64,000 nucleotides of DNA from Raphanus sativus (lineage: Eukaryota; Streptophyta; Magnoliopsida; Brassicales; Brassicaceae): positions 2,418,001 to 2,482,000 of the forward strand of contig NC_079517.1 in assembly GCF_000801105.2 (NCBI RefSeq), given 5' to 3'. The position numbers were made by a program, and so were the translations under genes. This document shows, piece by piece, positions 48,106 through 60,446 of this stretch. Numbering within the stretch: the first letter of the stretch is position 1; every line of letters begins with the position of its first letter. Below the pieces are notes generated by a model. That model ran no database searches. It saw only the letters and a list, made by a program, of their open reading frames with translations, and was not told the origin of the DNA.

Positions 48106-49458
48106 GCAAAATAAAATAAATTTAAAATAAATATTTTGGACTTGTTTAACATATATAATTATTGGACTATTTTTGTAATAATACCAATAAAAATGGTGGG
48201 CCTTATGTCAATATTGTTGGGCATGTTCCAAAATTGGCGTAGTCTATAACCACTAATGTGTATTTTTTTATTAAAAATTATTGGTAAATATAATAAAACA
48301 TGATTCAATTGAATGAAAAATGTTACAAATGCGTGGAAAATAGTGTGATCTCTACACTCGGCACATGAATTATGTTTTTCAATCAATTTCACAAATCTTT
48401 TTTTCAAAGCTTTTTTATTTCTAATTTTTTTTCTAAGTAATTTGATTATGTTTCTAATTTTTCATTAAATATGCAAATTCCATAAAGAAAAACAATATTT
48501 GATTGAACTAAAGATCTGACTTTGTATATGTAGTTTTTTTTACCTCAGTTTTCTTTATGCATAATCAATCACAATTATTTATAGTATTCATGTATAGAAT
48601 CCTCAACTATGTTTAAGTTTGGCAATATATGAAACTTTTAATTTCTCAAAACATTCTCATTTCAGTATTTTAGTTGATGTGAGTTATAATAATTTTGTAA
48701 TTTTTTTCAAATGATATTATTCAGTTTTGTACAGAGAAAATTTCAGTACATTAATACAAATATTGAAAAAGTAGGAATTAAATATAAGCTGAATAAAAAA
48801 ATTAGTGTAAACACATTAAATTCATTGCGGTGAAATTAAAAAAAAATGCGAACGTAATTGTTAAACAATTGTGAGACCGACAATATACTCAAATTGAAAT
48901 CGATGTAATGCTGCCACGTATCTAATGTAGTGTGAAAATATTAAAGACAATGTTTTTCTAACTTATGTAACTTTGCGACATAGCCTCATACCCTGAAAAT
49001 CTCAAATCCTTTTTCATAAATGAAATACAGATATAGAAAACCACATAAGATGCCCAAAAATATAGAAATCACATACACTGACTGGTAATTAACTATTTTC
49101 ATCAGTTTTATGGTAAAAAGATCAAATTCTGATCGAGTTAGTTAACATCTATGGAAACCCAACAAAAAGAAATCTAATCAAAGCCCGGGTCGCGTGAAAC
49201 CAGCTCTTGCATTATTCTTAACCCGACCCAGTTATAATATAACCCGTTTTAAAAGTCACGCGCTCGGGAATAACATCATTAACGGGCCCACGTCCCTATG
49301 CGGATATATTCAGTTAATGATAACGTCACCGTCACAGCTAAGCCAAAGCACTCACGATTCGATGAAAAAAGGTGACCGCTTATAAACGGCGTTTGCTCAC
49401 AGAAGAATAAAAAAATAAAAGCGAAAGCTAAACCCCCCCGAAAATCGCAACAACCACC
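48106..49458. other. Intergenic and PB1 gene promoter
   Basis: AT-rich to about 49150. It then turns more GC-rich with GGGCCCACGT (49284) and ACGCG words, the likely promoter and 5' UTR of the PB1 gene. Confidence 0.5.
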
Positions 49459-51259
49459 ATGGCCACCGTCTCATCCGCTTCCGCCGCCGTAACGGAAGGC
49501 GCGAAGGCCGTCACGCCTCGGCGTACGAACATCGGAAAGCTGCGCGTGATGTGCAGGTACGGCGGAAGCGTAGTCTCGCTCCCGCAGGCGAAATCGCCGC
49601 GATACGTCGGCGGAGACACTCGGATCGTCGCCGTCCCTCCCTCAGCGGAGACGAGCGTCGCGTCGCTCGTCAGCCACCTCGCGGTCGCGCTCGGGATCCC
49701 GTACGATTTCAAGGTCAAGTACCAGCTCCCCGATCAGGAGCTGGACTCGCTCATCTCCGTGGAGACGGACGAGGACGTCCAGATCATGATGGAGGAGCAC
49801 GGATACCTCACGTGCGAGTCCTCGGCTCCTAAAACGCGCGTGAGGCTGTTTCTCTTCCCTTCGAAATCCCGAGGCGGCGCGAGTCAGGGAGATCTCGCTC
49901 AGTGTAAACCTTCGGTGGAGGCGGAGGGGGATGTTGATTGGCTGGGGATAGGAGAGTCAAATCCCACTCGCGATGAGTTGACTCAGCCCGTGCTTCAGCA
50001 CCCAAAGACTGACACGTGGTTCGTGGACGCGCTGAAGGGGGTGGAGATGATGCAGACTGGCGGGGATAATAATAATAATAATAGCGGGAGTAGCGGCGGA
50101 AGCGGAAGCGGCGGGATCTGCGGACAGGAGTCGATGATGCTCGAGACTAATTCGTCGTTTGGCTCCACGTCGTCCTCTGTCTCTTCCAGCAAATTGCCTC
50201 CGATGAAGAGCACCGGGGAGGATAATAATAACACATCGAATCCTCAGGTTAAGTTTGCGCCGATTGAATCACTCACAAGGTATATCCTACTCTCTCTATC
50301 TTCTTCATTTAAACAATTGCATCATCGAATAGTGTGTTTATAAGTGTATACGTCCCTCTAAAGCTTGTACATAGTTCATAGTCTAGGCAAATCAGTAGCT
50401 TGTCTTGCTTATTGTGTAACGACCTTGTGTTATGGTAACTATCAATACCCTCGGGTGTATGTTATTATCGTATTTGAATTTGAGGTGTCATAAGGAGTGT
50501 ATATATTGGCAGGAGAAAATGTCAGTTCACGTTTAGTTCAATAGGCGATTCTTTTTACTGATAAACCATTCTTCCTTTTCTTTTTTTACTATTAACAGCG
50601 GCAATCATGTGGTCACGCCAATCTCTTCTCACGAGCTACCAACAAGCCTTCATGTTTTGGAGACCAAATCATCTTCAAACCTGTACGAGCCTAACCTAAA
50701 CAAACCAGTTCCAGTTTCCGGGTATCCACCATTTCTGAACCAAGCTCCTCAGCAACAGCAACAACAACCTATCTACGTGGTTTACGCAGGGCAGCCGCCT
50801 TACATGACTGGAAACTCACCTATGACATACCAGCACATGAACCAGATACACTATCAGCTCCCGCCACAGCAATACCCAGTCTATTACAGTCCAGTTGAGC
50901 AGTATAATCCGAGGTATGTTCAAGCTCCTCCGCCTGTGAGACACAACACCGCTTTAAACACCCATCATCAAGTTGGATCCCCAGTGGCCCGCACCAGCAG
51001 CCCTCTACCTCCAGAGTTTTCCTCGCAGGTTTACCTTCCACCAAAACCTGTAGTAGATTCATCATCGGTACAAGCATCAAGTGAAGCTGCTGTTAGTACT
51101 ACATGCAAAGATGATTTCAGCTACAACGCTGACCTCGATGATGATACAGCTCGTGCTCAGATTTACAAATCTCAGCCACCCGCTCCAATAGTATCGTCTG
51201 AGTTGCAGACAATGATGCTGACTGAAGCTCTGGGTCAGCTAAACACCCACAATGGTTAA
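49459..51259 (+). CDS. PB1 (octicosapeptide/Phox/Bem1p) domain protein
   Basis: Two exons (49459-50279, 50599-51259) join in frame to 493 residues. The PB1 domain fills about residues 20-135: KLRVMCRYGGSVVSLPQAKS with the basic start, then VSHLAVALGIPYDFKVKYQL, and the acidic cluster SVETDEDVQIMMEE. Both the basic and acidic faces seem present, which in PB1 domains allows head-to-tail partner binding. The rest is low in order: a Gly/Ser/Asn stretch (about 197-215), then a Pro/Gln/Tyr-rich half with QQQQQQPIYVVYAGQPPY. The end is conserved-looking (LQTMMLTEALGQLNTHNG). The family is plant specific and mostly uncharacterised. By place it matches the Arabidopsis gene I recall as At5g16220. The start codon context ACCATGG is strong, and codon use is GC-rich in exon 1. 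Confidence 0.9.
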
Positions 51260-51765
51260 GACTTGAGAGAGAGCATTAAAAATCAGTTGAAGTTCGTTTT
51301 CAGGTAATTTGGTTTTACAATTTTGGTTTTTTGGTTCTCTTACATATATATACATACTTCTGCTTTTCTTGTCTCCTTTGGTGACCCTTGTCTCACTTGT
51401 TTCACACACTCGCTTGCTGTAATACTTATATAACATGATGATCCTATTTTATTTCCTTTCTGAAGTTTACATTTTATAAAGAGATATGTTACTATATGAT
51501 TACTTCTTTTCGTTAATTAATTAAATATATAAATCTCGCTGTATTTATTGTTCCCAATTATAGATCCTGAGATCTGCACCGTCTACGTGTCTCTTAAAGC
51601 TCAATCTTGTTCGTAACCTCAACTAGTTACACGCTACACTGTACCACATGCATCAGATCAAATCAAATCGTGAGATAAATTTTGAATTCTGTTTCTGAAT
51701 GAATGAGGGGTTTCCTGTGATTGGATTTTAGGGATCCCGTTTAAGGATAAGAAACACAAAAAATG
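51260..51765. other. PB1 gene 3' flank
   Basis: 3' UTR of the PB1 gene followed by spacer with ordinary AT content; it ends at the LisH/HEAT relic. No other feature. Confidence 0.5.
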
Positions 51766-51935
51766 GTAATGAACGCCGAGCGATCTTCGCTGATGGGAGG
51801 AGAGCTACCTCTTTAACTGCGTTTGAGCTTCTTCACGAGCTCCTCGACGATGCCCAAACAATTCGTCTCAAGGAGTTCTTCTTCTCCGATCCTTCTCGTT
51901 TCCCTCCTTCGCCTCAGCGTTTGTATTGTATACTC
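51766..51935 (+). pseudogene. Relic of the first exon of a LisH/HEAT-repeat gene
   Basis: The frame starting TTAACTGCGTTTGAGCTTCT (51815) reads LTAFELLHELLDDAQTIRLK, then EFFFSDPSRFPPSPQR. A few bases upstream, in another frame, ATGAACGCCGAGCGATCTTC reads MNAERSS. This is the N-terminal LisH region of the plant LisH/HEAT protein recalled as At5g16210, the expected next gene after the PB1 gene. Nothing of the large HEAT-repeat body follows. A frame break (between GGAGAG and the LTAFELL segment), a small deletion and loss of all later exons make it a dead fragment. The copia element lies 0.8 kb further on. Confidence 0.75.
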
Positions 51936-52752
51936 AGTGGTGAATATCCGCCTCACGTTGATGTTTTTGTGCTGCTCGTCACTTATAATTTGTCATTAGT
52001 GTTGAGTTACGTTACGTTTTAGAGATCTTCTTGGGATCTGTTGTTCACTGTGAAGATGTAATTAGTTCCCTTTTTTCTGGTCCGACTTAATACAGAAACA
52101 GCTGGAAGTGTAACGGTATATGGTCAGTTGGTCACGAACATGTTTCCCATGCAATTTGATTGAAGGTTTGTGTATCCATAGTCTTTAATATGCAAAAATA
52201 CATAAATATATATGTAGTCTTAAATATGAATGTAAATGTTAGGATTTGAGTTCATTGCGGATTCTTGATGTTACTACTTAGTACTTACTAGGGCGTTCAA
52301 TCTATATATATCTTCTTCAAACGTTTTATGTTCGGTTAATGTTGTTTAAACATTTTCGACAGAACTGAGGAATAGTGAGTTGAGTCTATTATTAGACTTT
52401 TTTAGAATCATTCGACTTTTCTGACTGTGACAAGACACAAGGCTGTCAGGACCAAATCAGTAGATTATAGACCACAAGTTTTGGGCTTTTTGGTGTATAT
52501 AATAAATAGAGTGGGCCTCGTATGCATGCTTAGGCTTTCGGTTAAATGACAAATCTAAAGTCTCCACTCTCTTTATTCCGACGACAAATTACTTAATTAG
52601 TAATTAGACTAAACCTGTTTGAGACTATTTATGGCTTGTATATATCCGTATCAGGCGTGTTGTTAAACCTTATCATAATATCCGAAACCAAGTGTACTTA
52701 ACACCTTAATTTTTTTTTTAATCTTGTGTCAAATTTTTAAACAAACAACAAC
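51936..52752. other. Spacer between gene relic and copia element
   Basis: AT-rich; no HEAT-repeat coding sequence detected. It may include decayed intron sequence of the lost gene, but nothing supports that directly. Confidence 0.4.
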
Positions 52753-52757
52753 TATCA

Positions 52758-52912
52758 TGTTATGAATATTATGTTTATGGATGTCCAGTCCATTAGATAT
52801 TTACTTGTAATCTTGGCCCGTTTATGGCCCATTGTATTTAGGCCCATGTCGCCATGTATTTCCTATATAAGGAACACTTTGATTCAATAATAAGATCAGA
52901 GTTTTCACAACA
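52758..52912 (+). repeat. Left LTR (155 bp) of the copia element
   Basis: Starts TG, ends CA. It contains TATATAAGG (about 52864), a TATA-box candidate, and AATAATAAG near the end as a possible poly-A signal. It is identical to the right LTR. Confidence 0.93.
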
Positions 52913-52979
52913 CGTTATCAGCACGAGAGCTCTGACAAAACCCTGAATGAATTTCGAAACCCCTTTTCCCAGCAACCAC

Positions 52980-53340
52980 CATAAACCCTAGAAATCAGAC
53001 GAAACTTCAAAACACCGTATCTCCTCAACCCGACGGATCCAGACGACGAGCCACCTATCAAATTCAAGATCTCGACGAGACGAATCCAACGCCGTCGACC
53101 TCATCGCAATCCGATACCGTACGCGTTCTCACGAGCTATTACAAGAACCGCCGTCAACTTGATTCAAAACCCTAATTCGGACGCAACTTCAAATCGACGT
53201 ATCTCTCAAACCATAAGGAGTTAGCCGACGTTCCATATATCAAATTGAAGCTCTCGACGAGAAGAATCCAGCTCCGCAAACTTCGTCTCAATCCGACTTC
53301 AGACGCGTTCTCCACCTCCGTTTCAATCCGCGTTGACAAT
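52980..53340 (+). repeat. Two-unit repeat in the copia leader, period about 184 bp
   Basis: Segments starting AAACCCTAGAAATCAG (52983) and AAACCCTAATTCGG (53167) align through ACTTCAAA, CGTATCTC, ATCAAATT, TCTCGACGAGA and GAATCCA. They look like diverged copies of one leader module. No protein motif is seen. Confidence 0.75.
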
Positions 53341-53949
53341 TTCCTTTTTACTAAAGGAAACCCTAGCTGTCTTTCCATTCTCATCCGACCAGCACACATA
53401 CTGACCATCCGACGAATTGATCAGCACCCGATAAGCCACCAGACGATCCGACAGTTCATCCAACAGCCGGTAGAGGTTCCGGACGATCCGATCAGCCCGT
53501 TCCTTGCTCGCGATAGATGTTCAAGCCGTTTGCGGTTTTCCTCTCCTCTCTCTAGGTGGTCCAGTTTCAGATTCTCTCCAATCTAAAGGTAAATAAAATC
53601 TGAAACATCCTTTGGAACCATATCAAAACGAATTTGGTTGTTTGTTAAAGGATTGAACATTAAAATTTGATGAACCTAAAAACCTAGGACAATTGAATCC
53701 CTAAATAAATTTGAGGAATTAGGATTTGGTTTAGTTCTCCCATTAAGTTGCTAGATCAAACGGTCATTAAGTTGTTAGAAGCACAAATATTCCTTATTCA
53801 ATAAGAGATTGATTAAATCAATTAAAACCAAAACACTAAGTGTTCTTGAATCTCGAAAACATCATTGATCTGAATGATCAAATCGATTTTAAACTTTGAA
53901 GTTGATCATCTCCTAAAACATAATTATGATCGATTTATTATAAACCCTA

Positions 53950-54245
53950 AAAACTTACTATAAAAAAAAAAAAACTTTATATTTTCAGAATATTTCTAGA
54001 AAATGAAACTTTCTATTTTTAGAAACTTACTATAAAAGGAAACTTTCTATTTTCTGAAACTTACTATAAAATGAAACTTTCTATTTTCTGAAACTTACTA
54101 TAAAAAGAAACTTTCTATTTTTAGAAACTTACTATAAAAGGAAACTTTCTATTTTTAGAAAGTTACTATAAAAGGAAACTTTCTATTTTCAGAAAATTTA
54201 TATTTTCAGAAACGTTCTATGAAAGGAAAAACTTTATATTTTAGA
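53950..54245. repeat. 34 bp minisatellite, about seven units, with palindrome in each unit
   Basis: Units of the form AAACTTACTATAAAAGG, then AAACTTTCTATTTTTAG, repeat about seven times. In units with TTTCTATTTTTAGAAA the arms TTTCTA and TAGAAA are inverted repeats around TTTT, so each could form a small hairpin. Outer units are more diverged. Confidence 0.9.
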
Positions 54246-54782
54246 CATATATCTAAGCCGTGTGACTTGTTTATTAGGAAATCATTAACTCGATTGTTTG
54301 CTTGATCACACGATTCATATGATTGATTTTCTTATAAAGATTGAGTGATATATAATATGAGATGTCGAAAATCAACTTGGATTATGCTGTCCTAAATCTC
54401 TAAAGAGATAATCATTTAAAATGTGCACTGGATACCGAGGTTATCCTAAAGTCAAAAGGACTTGGTGAATGAATCACATAAGGCGATATTGCCAAACGAG
54501 AAAGATTGATACATGGCAGTATTAGTTATTAGCCACCATCTAAATGAGAGTCTAAAGAAATCAGTATCCCAGTAAAGAAAATCCACTAGAACTTTGGACC
54601 GCCTTACAGCGGAGATATGATCACCATAAAACGGTGCTATTACCAAAAGATAAAATTTGAGTGGAAGAACCTGAGATTTCAATACTATAAGTCTGTGGAT
54701 GAATACAACTCGGTTCTGTTTAAGATAGTTTCAATGTTGAAACAATGTGGTGAAGAAGTAACTGAACAAGACTTTCTCTAAT

Positions 54783-55391
54783 GTGTTACTGCAACAGCAG
54801 TATAGAGAAAGAGGTTTCACCACCTATACTGATTTGATATCCTGTTTACTATTGGCTGAGACCAATAATGAGTTATTAATGAGAAACAGTGAGATGAGAC
54901 CTCCCGGTACAAAATCATTACCCGACATTTCTAGGCTGACTTTAGAGCCTAAGAAAGAAAGTAATCTCGTCCAGCACAACAACCATTCCGGCCCTAGCCG
55001 TGGGAAATGTTATGGACGAGGTCGTGACACATTTAAGACACATGGGCGAGGACGAGGCCGCAGTACCACACCCGGCCTTAGCTGTGGTCGAGGTCGAGGT
55101 CGAAGTGTGTCTTTTAAACCTTAAATAAAATCTTATTTGTGTCACAAATGTGGTATGGGTAATCACTGGGCAAATAATTGCCAAACTCCAAAGCACTTGT
55201 ATGAGCTTTACATAGAGAGTTTGAAGAAAAATCCGGAAGCCAACATGGCTTACCGAGATGGTGAAGATGACATGGATCATGACCATACTGATCAAATAGA
55301 GTATGAAACTCATGAAAAAGAAAATGATCAGATGGATTATGAGACTTCAGATGCCTTGAAAAAAAAAAATCTCGACATCAAAACTCTATGA
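54783..55391 (+). pseudogene. Copia gag remnant with zinc knuckle
   Basis: Two frames separated by a stop near 55124. The first (54783-55124) reads LLQQQYRERGFTTYTDLISC and a Gly/Arg-rich stretch (GRGRDTFKTHGRGRGR). The second (55137-55391) has the zinc knuckle CHKCGMGNHWANNC (C-x2-C-x4-H-x4-C), then an acidic tail. These are the C-terminal half of a copia gag, which packages RNA. The N-terminal half is not open. Confidence 0.75.
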
Positions 55392-55694
55392 TATAGATAA
55401 GAGTATATATGAGTTTATAAATAAGAGTATAGTCACTCGGCCAAGGCATTATATACACCCAATAAAAGACCCATTGAGTTATAAAGATTTAAAAATGAAT
55501 GGTTTCCGCATTGAACCAATGGGCAAATGAAACAAAAGTTCCTTCAGATATATGAGATCAGAAAAATTGCCCAAGACCATAGAAAATGGTCGAGACTATA
55601 CCTGCATTCTCTACTGATCTAGACTATGCCAAGGATCAGTATGATAAAGGCACAGGGCCTAGGTAACCAGATTGGTTGACCTACGAAATTAAAC

Positions 55695-55820
55695 ACTTTA
55701 TGGCATGACCGGATTAGCCATCCTAGTCCAAACTTGATGCAAAATTTAATATTACAAAGGCACAAAGAGTTATCCCATAGAAATCTCACGTTGTGAAACA
55801 TGTACACAAGGGAAACTCAT
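55695..55820 (+). pseudogene. Copia GAG-pre-integrase remnant
   Basis: One frame reads LWHDRISHPSPNLMQNLI and later HRNLTL before a stop. That is the GAG-pre-integrase segment that precedes the integrase in copia polyproteins. Later sequence up to 58500 gives only scattered, unplaced similarity. Confidence 0.6.
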
Positions 55821-58580
55821 GAGGCTCAATTGTCCCAAGCATCACGAAATGGCATAATGGTTTAGTGTCCTTACACAAACAAATTTATAGCATGTTCATG
55901 AGGGGGAGAATACACACCCCGTGTGGTCCATGACCATACTATAAAAACATGAACATGATAGCCAAACAGAATATGATAGCCTGGCCAAACAGGCCATAAG
56001 ATATAAGAGCTTGGTCGAACAGACCATAACCTATAAGGTTCAGACTTTCAAAGTCTATAAGCTTGGAGACATTATGGATTTACATGTATGAAAGATAAGA
56101 TGCATCAGGCCATATAAAGTGAGCATAGATATTCCCATCTAATAATTATAAAGGGTCATGATCCAGACATAGACCATCCTAAGATATTATGTATAGACCA
56201 CCACAATAATATGTGCCGTCTAGGATGGAACCTCATAAGAAGATGAAATAAGATTGGGAATATATGTTGGATATGAGAATGTCTTCCTCCCACGATTTTA
56301 TAAGAGACCTTGAGCCAAAATATGGGTGATCAGATTAAGGCCAGGTTTACGGATTACATGATGAATCCGACTATCCAACATCAGGGGGAGAAAGAAATAA
56401 GCTGGTACAAGTATAAAGAGAAATGGAATGGTATTAACCATCCTTGTCTTGGCAAGATCCTCGGACCAGAGAATATGATTTAAGACGTCCAAAGAAAGAT
56501 CATACAAAGCTAGCTAAAAGAATGCCAGACAGATTAGACCCGAAAAAAAAGAAAAAGAATGACTAAGTCATACCAGCTTAAGCACCACGAAATTAATGTC
56601 CTAGAAGAGACATAATCAAGTTGCTATAGAGTCTAAAGATAGACCAATATGTTCCATAAGATAAGGAACTTCGGAAATAAAAAGAAAGGTGCAAATAAAT
56701 GACATATCCGAGGTCATAAGGGAAACCAGACCAGACATTTAGATAAGGCTGCGCAGCTGAACATCTAAGATACCAGACCATGTAGTTTGGGACGCCAAAC
56801 TGCAAGGTAATAAAGGTTCTTAGTAAGAATGAAATCTCTAATCGATTAGTTCATGTCTGGAACACAATGGAACACTATAAAAGAAGTGTCGACACATACA
56901 TACACAAAAGATAAAGATGCATAAGAAAATAGCACTTGAGTTTAAAAGATATAAGCGAGGATCAGAACCCACGAGAATACAAGAATGCATTCATAGACTA
57001 AAAGAAACTGTGGGGGTTTAAGAAAGATTCAAAGAATCTATAAAAGAGATGGGTGTATTGGCCATATTTAGAAACACCATCTGATAAGATAAAACCAGTG
57101 AAAAATGGGTCCTGTGTGGGAAAGGAAAAGAAATCGTGAGACATGGACTAAGGTGTTCATATTCCTATTTAAAGCATTCAAGGAATGACTTGATTACACA
57201 AGGATACTCACAGAGACCAAGGAACAAATTATAAGGAGATATACTCCTATGTGGTGGATGCTACTACAAATCCGAAAGTGATAAAGGTCTGGATATAAGA
57301 AAAGAGAAATGTAGTAAGCAGCATGATTGATCACTGGATAAAGAAATGATAAAAGTATCAGAAAGATGAGAAAAGAAATTCTCATAGAATAGTTTTGTTC
57401 CTAAGCTATTCATGGACTGAAACGAAAGGCAGATGCATATAAAGCATATAATGCATGTAAAGGATAAGACTAAGTAATACTTAGTGAAAGGAGTTCTACA
57501 AGAACGTCCCTGAACAGTCCATGCATATATTATGAAGGAAATTCCTTGTGTTCATACTTAAAGAAATGATGATTAGATCGACTGATTCTTGGACAGGCTA
57601 TGATAAGAATACAATGATCTATAGTGGAGATGATAGCCATGAATATATATTGAGATCTATGATCCAAAGTACCGAGAATAGAATGTGATATGGTCAAAAG
57701 AGAATAAGAGGATGAATCCATCAGATTCACGACCAAAGATCCATATCAACTAGGATCACGTCCGACCTAGTTCGATCTTGTTCCGACTAAACTGGTTCCA
57801 GTAACCACTATATTCAGATCGTGGTATGGCTATGGATAAGGCATGTGTCCTTGGTCCAGGAAAGACTTTATGTAAGTACTTTTAAGGCTTATGCACATCC
57901 GACCAAAGTGCAATGTATTGGTATGATTGGCGCCTTGATGTGGAAAAGCCATACTAGGTCGGATAAGTTTTATGGATATGTTCAGACCATAAGACATTGA
58001 TACTAAAGCCATGCACGACCCCCTGCTATAAGTGTCATTGACACCTTTACTTAGACAAGTTTGGCATGTCGGAACATGAGACAATATGGGACATGATCAA
58101 TATATCCTAAGTTACCTTCTAATGAATTAAAAGTTTGAGATTGATTTATACTAACCAAACCCAAAAGAAAAGGGATTGTTTGGTTTTAATAAATGTTACA
58201 GGTTTATACAAGGTCTCAAACAGGTTATACACATTTGGAGAATGATGAAGAAGCACAAAGTACTACAAGTTCAGTCATGAGAAATGTTAGCCGACTTCTT
58301 CATCATGTCTACACCAACTACACATCTATGAAGTCTACCTATCCGTTTGGGACATGGCAACAGAAGGACCAGTTCAAGACTTGGCGCCCATGAAGCTAAA
58401 CCATCAAAGTGTCCATGCGCCAGACTTGAAGAACGGAGGTCCAGAACAGGGGGAGTAGTGTGTGTTGTACTCTTTTTCCTTCACTTCGGTTTTGTCCCAC
58501 TGGGTTTTCCGAGTAAGGTTTTAATGAGGCAACATTAAGCACACTACAAGCTCTATATGGTTCTGGCATCCAAGGGGGAG

Positions 58581-58735
58581 TGTTATGAATATTATGTTTA
58601 TGGATGTCCAGTCCATTAGATATTTACTTGTAATCTTGGCCCGTTTATGGCCCATTGTATTTAGGCCCATGTCGCCATGTATTTCCTATATAAGGAACAC
58701 TTTGATTCAATAATAAGATCAGAGTTTTCACAACA
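58581..58735 (+). repeat. Right LTR (155 bp) of the copia element
   Basis: Identical to the left LTR; followed directly by the TATCA target duplicate at 58736-58740. Confidence 0.93.
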
Positions 58736-58946
58736 TATCAGTAATTGTTAATTAAGTATCACAAGTAGGGACTATACTAAAACTCCTTTTGAGAAATTCG
58801 CTTTACATAACGAAAAATTCTCCGGATTGCAAAATCATAAAACATATAATTTGACCAGATCGTTACATATAATAATAAATCTAATTACCATATCATTTTT
58901 ATTAATTTAAAATGTTTATACAAACAATCCGCCCTATAGTATAAAG

Positions 58947-59525
58947 TTGCTAACTTCTCGCATTTCACATAAAAAAGGTAAAGCGAAGAACAAACGATCG
59001 TCGGCCGTTGGATCTCTCGAGATGTCACTCTCCAGACTACACAAATTCAAGCTCTTTGCGGCAAATCGCAGCTTGGAGGCACCCGCCGGCGCCAGTAACC
59101 CCTCAATGAGTCCAACGAAGAGCCCTGTGTTTCATCTCCAACGACGCAAAACCCTGCGTACGCTATTCGAGAAGAGCTCCGACAGCCGCCGACGGAATCT
59201 CCGTCAGATCCTCGAAGAATCGGCGGAATTTGATGGAAACTCCGGGAAGAAGAAGAGGGGAAGCCACCGTGCGAGGCGTAAGTTGAAAGAGCTGATGATG
59301 GTCGCATCGCCGTCTCCGCCGTTTAGTGGTGGGGAGGAGATCGACGACGGCGGAGAAGCGAGGGGTGGTGTTTCGTCGGTTACGGGCGGATCCGTTACTT
59401 CTAACGGTGACGGCAGAGAATTAATGACTCGACGATTCGGTTCCTCCGGTCCGGTTCAATCGTTTCGGTTAAGGATTTTGAGGAAATCTTGGCGACCAGT
59501 CCTGGTTTCCATTCCTGAACAATAA
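58947..59525 (+). CDS. Small basic plant protein of unknown function
   Basis: A single exon codes for 192 residues from the first ATG (58947) or 167 from the second (59022). I prefer 59022 because MSLSRLHKFKLFAANRSLEA looks like a conserved start and the preceding 25 residues are Lys/Ser filler; this is uncertain. The protein is rich in Arg, Ser and Lys (RRKTLRTLFEKSSDSRRRNL, KKKRGSHRARRKLKELMM) with a Gly/Ser-rich middle. The end is FRLRILRKSWRPVLVSIPEQ. No domain, signal peptide or membrane segment is recognised. By position it could be the next gene in the Arabidopsis order (At5g16200 in my recollection, annotated only loosely), but I cannot confirm this. GC content and codon use are gene-like in an AT-rich region. 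Confidence 0.65.
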   Translation: MLTSRISHKKGKAKNKRSSAVGSLEMSLSRLHKFKLFAANRSLEAPAGASNPSMSPTKSPVFHLQRRKTLRTLFEKSSDSRRRNLRQILEESAEFDGNSGKKKRGSHRARRKLKELMMVASPSPPFSGGEEIDDGGEARGGVSSVTGGSVTSNGDGRELMTRRFGSSGPVQSFRLRILRKSWRPVLVSIPEQ

Positions 59526-60446
59526 AAACCTTTTTCTAATTCTTCTTTTACTGTTAAAAGGCATTTTATTAGAAAAAAAAACTTTTTCTATGTTTTATTT
59601 TCTTATATAGCTTTTATATGAAATGTTATAGTTAAAAATGTCTTACTTTCCATGGCCGTTTCTTTGTTCTGACCGCTATTATAAGATTTGCATACTATGT
59701 AATCGGTTCTCTCTTAACATCGAAAGATTGTGAATACTAGCAAGTAGCAAATGGAAATGGAGAGGACGGTCCAAACTAAAACTCAACAAATTAAAGAAAT
59801 TACGGGCGAAACAGAACAAATGTTTGAGTTACGTAACTTGCGTAACAAAAGAAAAAAGAAATCATTGGATCTTGGGAAGGTACATTTGAATAGAACGGGA
59901 CAAACTTACCACATGGGGTAAGATATTATTTTATGTATATTTTTGGCATGTTGTGGCGTGCACAAATATATATATTTTTGGCGTGTAACCTAGTATATGA
60001 TTTTACAAAATGGGGTTTGAAATTTTCTCAACGGCTCTTATAAGAGGCAATAATAATTTTTCTTTTTGGATTTAGTGTGTTGGAGGGCAAGATGATCAAA
60101 CAGGTGGGAGTGAGAAGGAGACACACACTTGCTTCTGCTTAAAGCTTGTCTTCTTTTTGATTATGTCCTGTTTAACAGTAATAATTTTGATTCTAGTATG
60201 AAATTGAAAATAGTTGTAGGTTCAGTACAATTTCCTAGCAGACCCAATAGCCCAATTATAAATGTGCCTTACAAACACATACCAGGCCTGGGCCTCACTC
60301 TTTTCTGAGTCGGTTGGTGTGGTCCACTTCCGGCCTGTTAGCATTTCTCAGCCCTAATTTCAGCGCATCCGTGAATGATTATTCAAGTCTCGTGTCGTGC
60401 ACACAAAAAAAATTCAACTCTTAACACTTACCAACTTGTTTATGAT
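59526..60446. other. Intergenic
   Basis: 3' flank of the small basic gene and spacer. No gene, RNA or element end recognised. Confidence 0.45.

Larger units (their letters stand above)
52758..58735 (+). mobile_element. Ty1/copia LTR retrotransposon, non-autonomous, identical LTRs
   Basis: Two 155 bp LTRs (52758-52912 and 58581-58735) begin TGTTATG, end CACAACA and are identical base for base. The 5 bp target duplication TATCA flanks the element (52753-52757 and 58736-58740). A PBS-like TTATCAGCACGAG follows the left LTR, and the purine tract AAGGGGGAG abuts the right LTR. Gag-like pieces lie at about 54783-55390, and a decayed GAG-pre-integrase segment is at about 55695-55800. The remaining pol region is full of stops on all frames, so the element cannot supply its own proteins. 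Confidence 0.92.

Noticed and set aside
53245..53586. 113-residue frame in the copia leader
   Set aside because: It lies on the diverged leader repeat and before gag; no domain, and the first repeat unit is not open in the same way.
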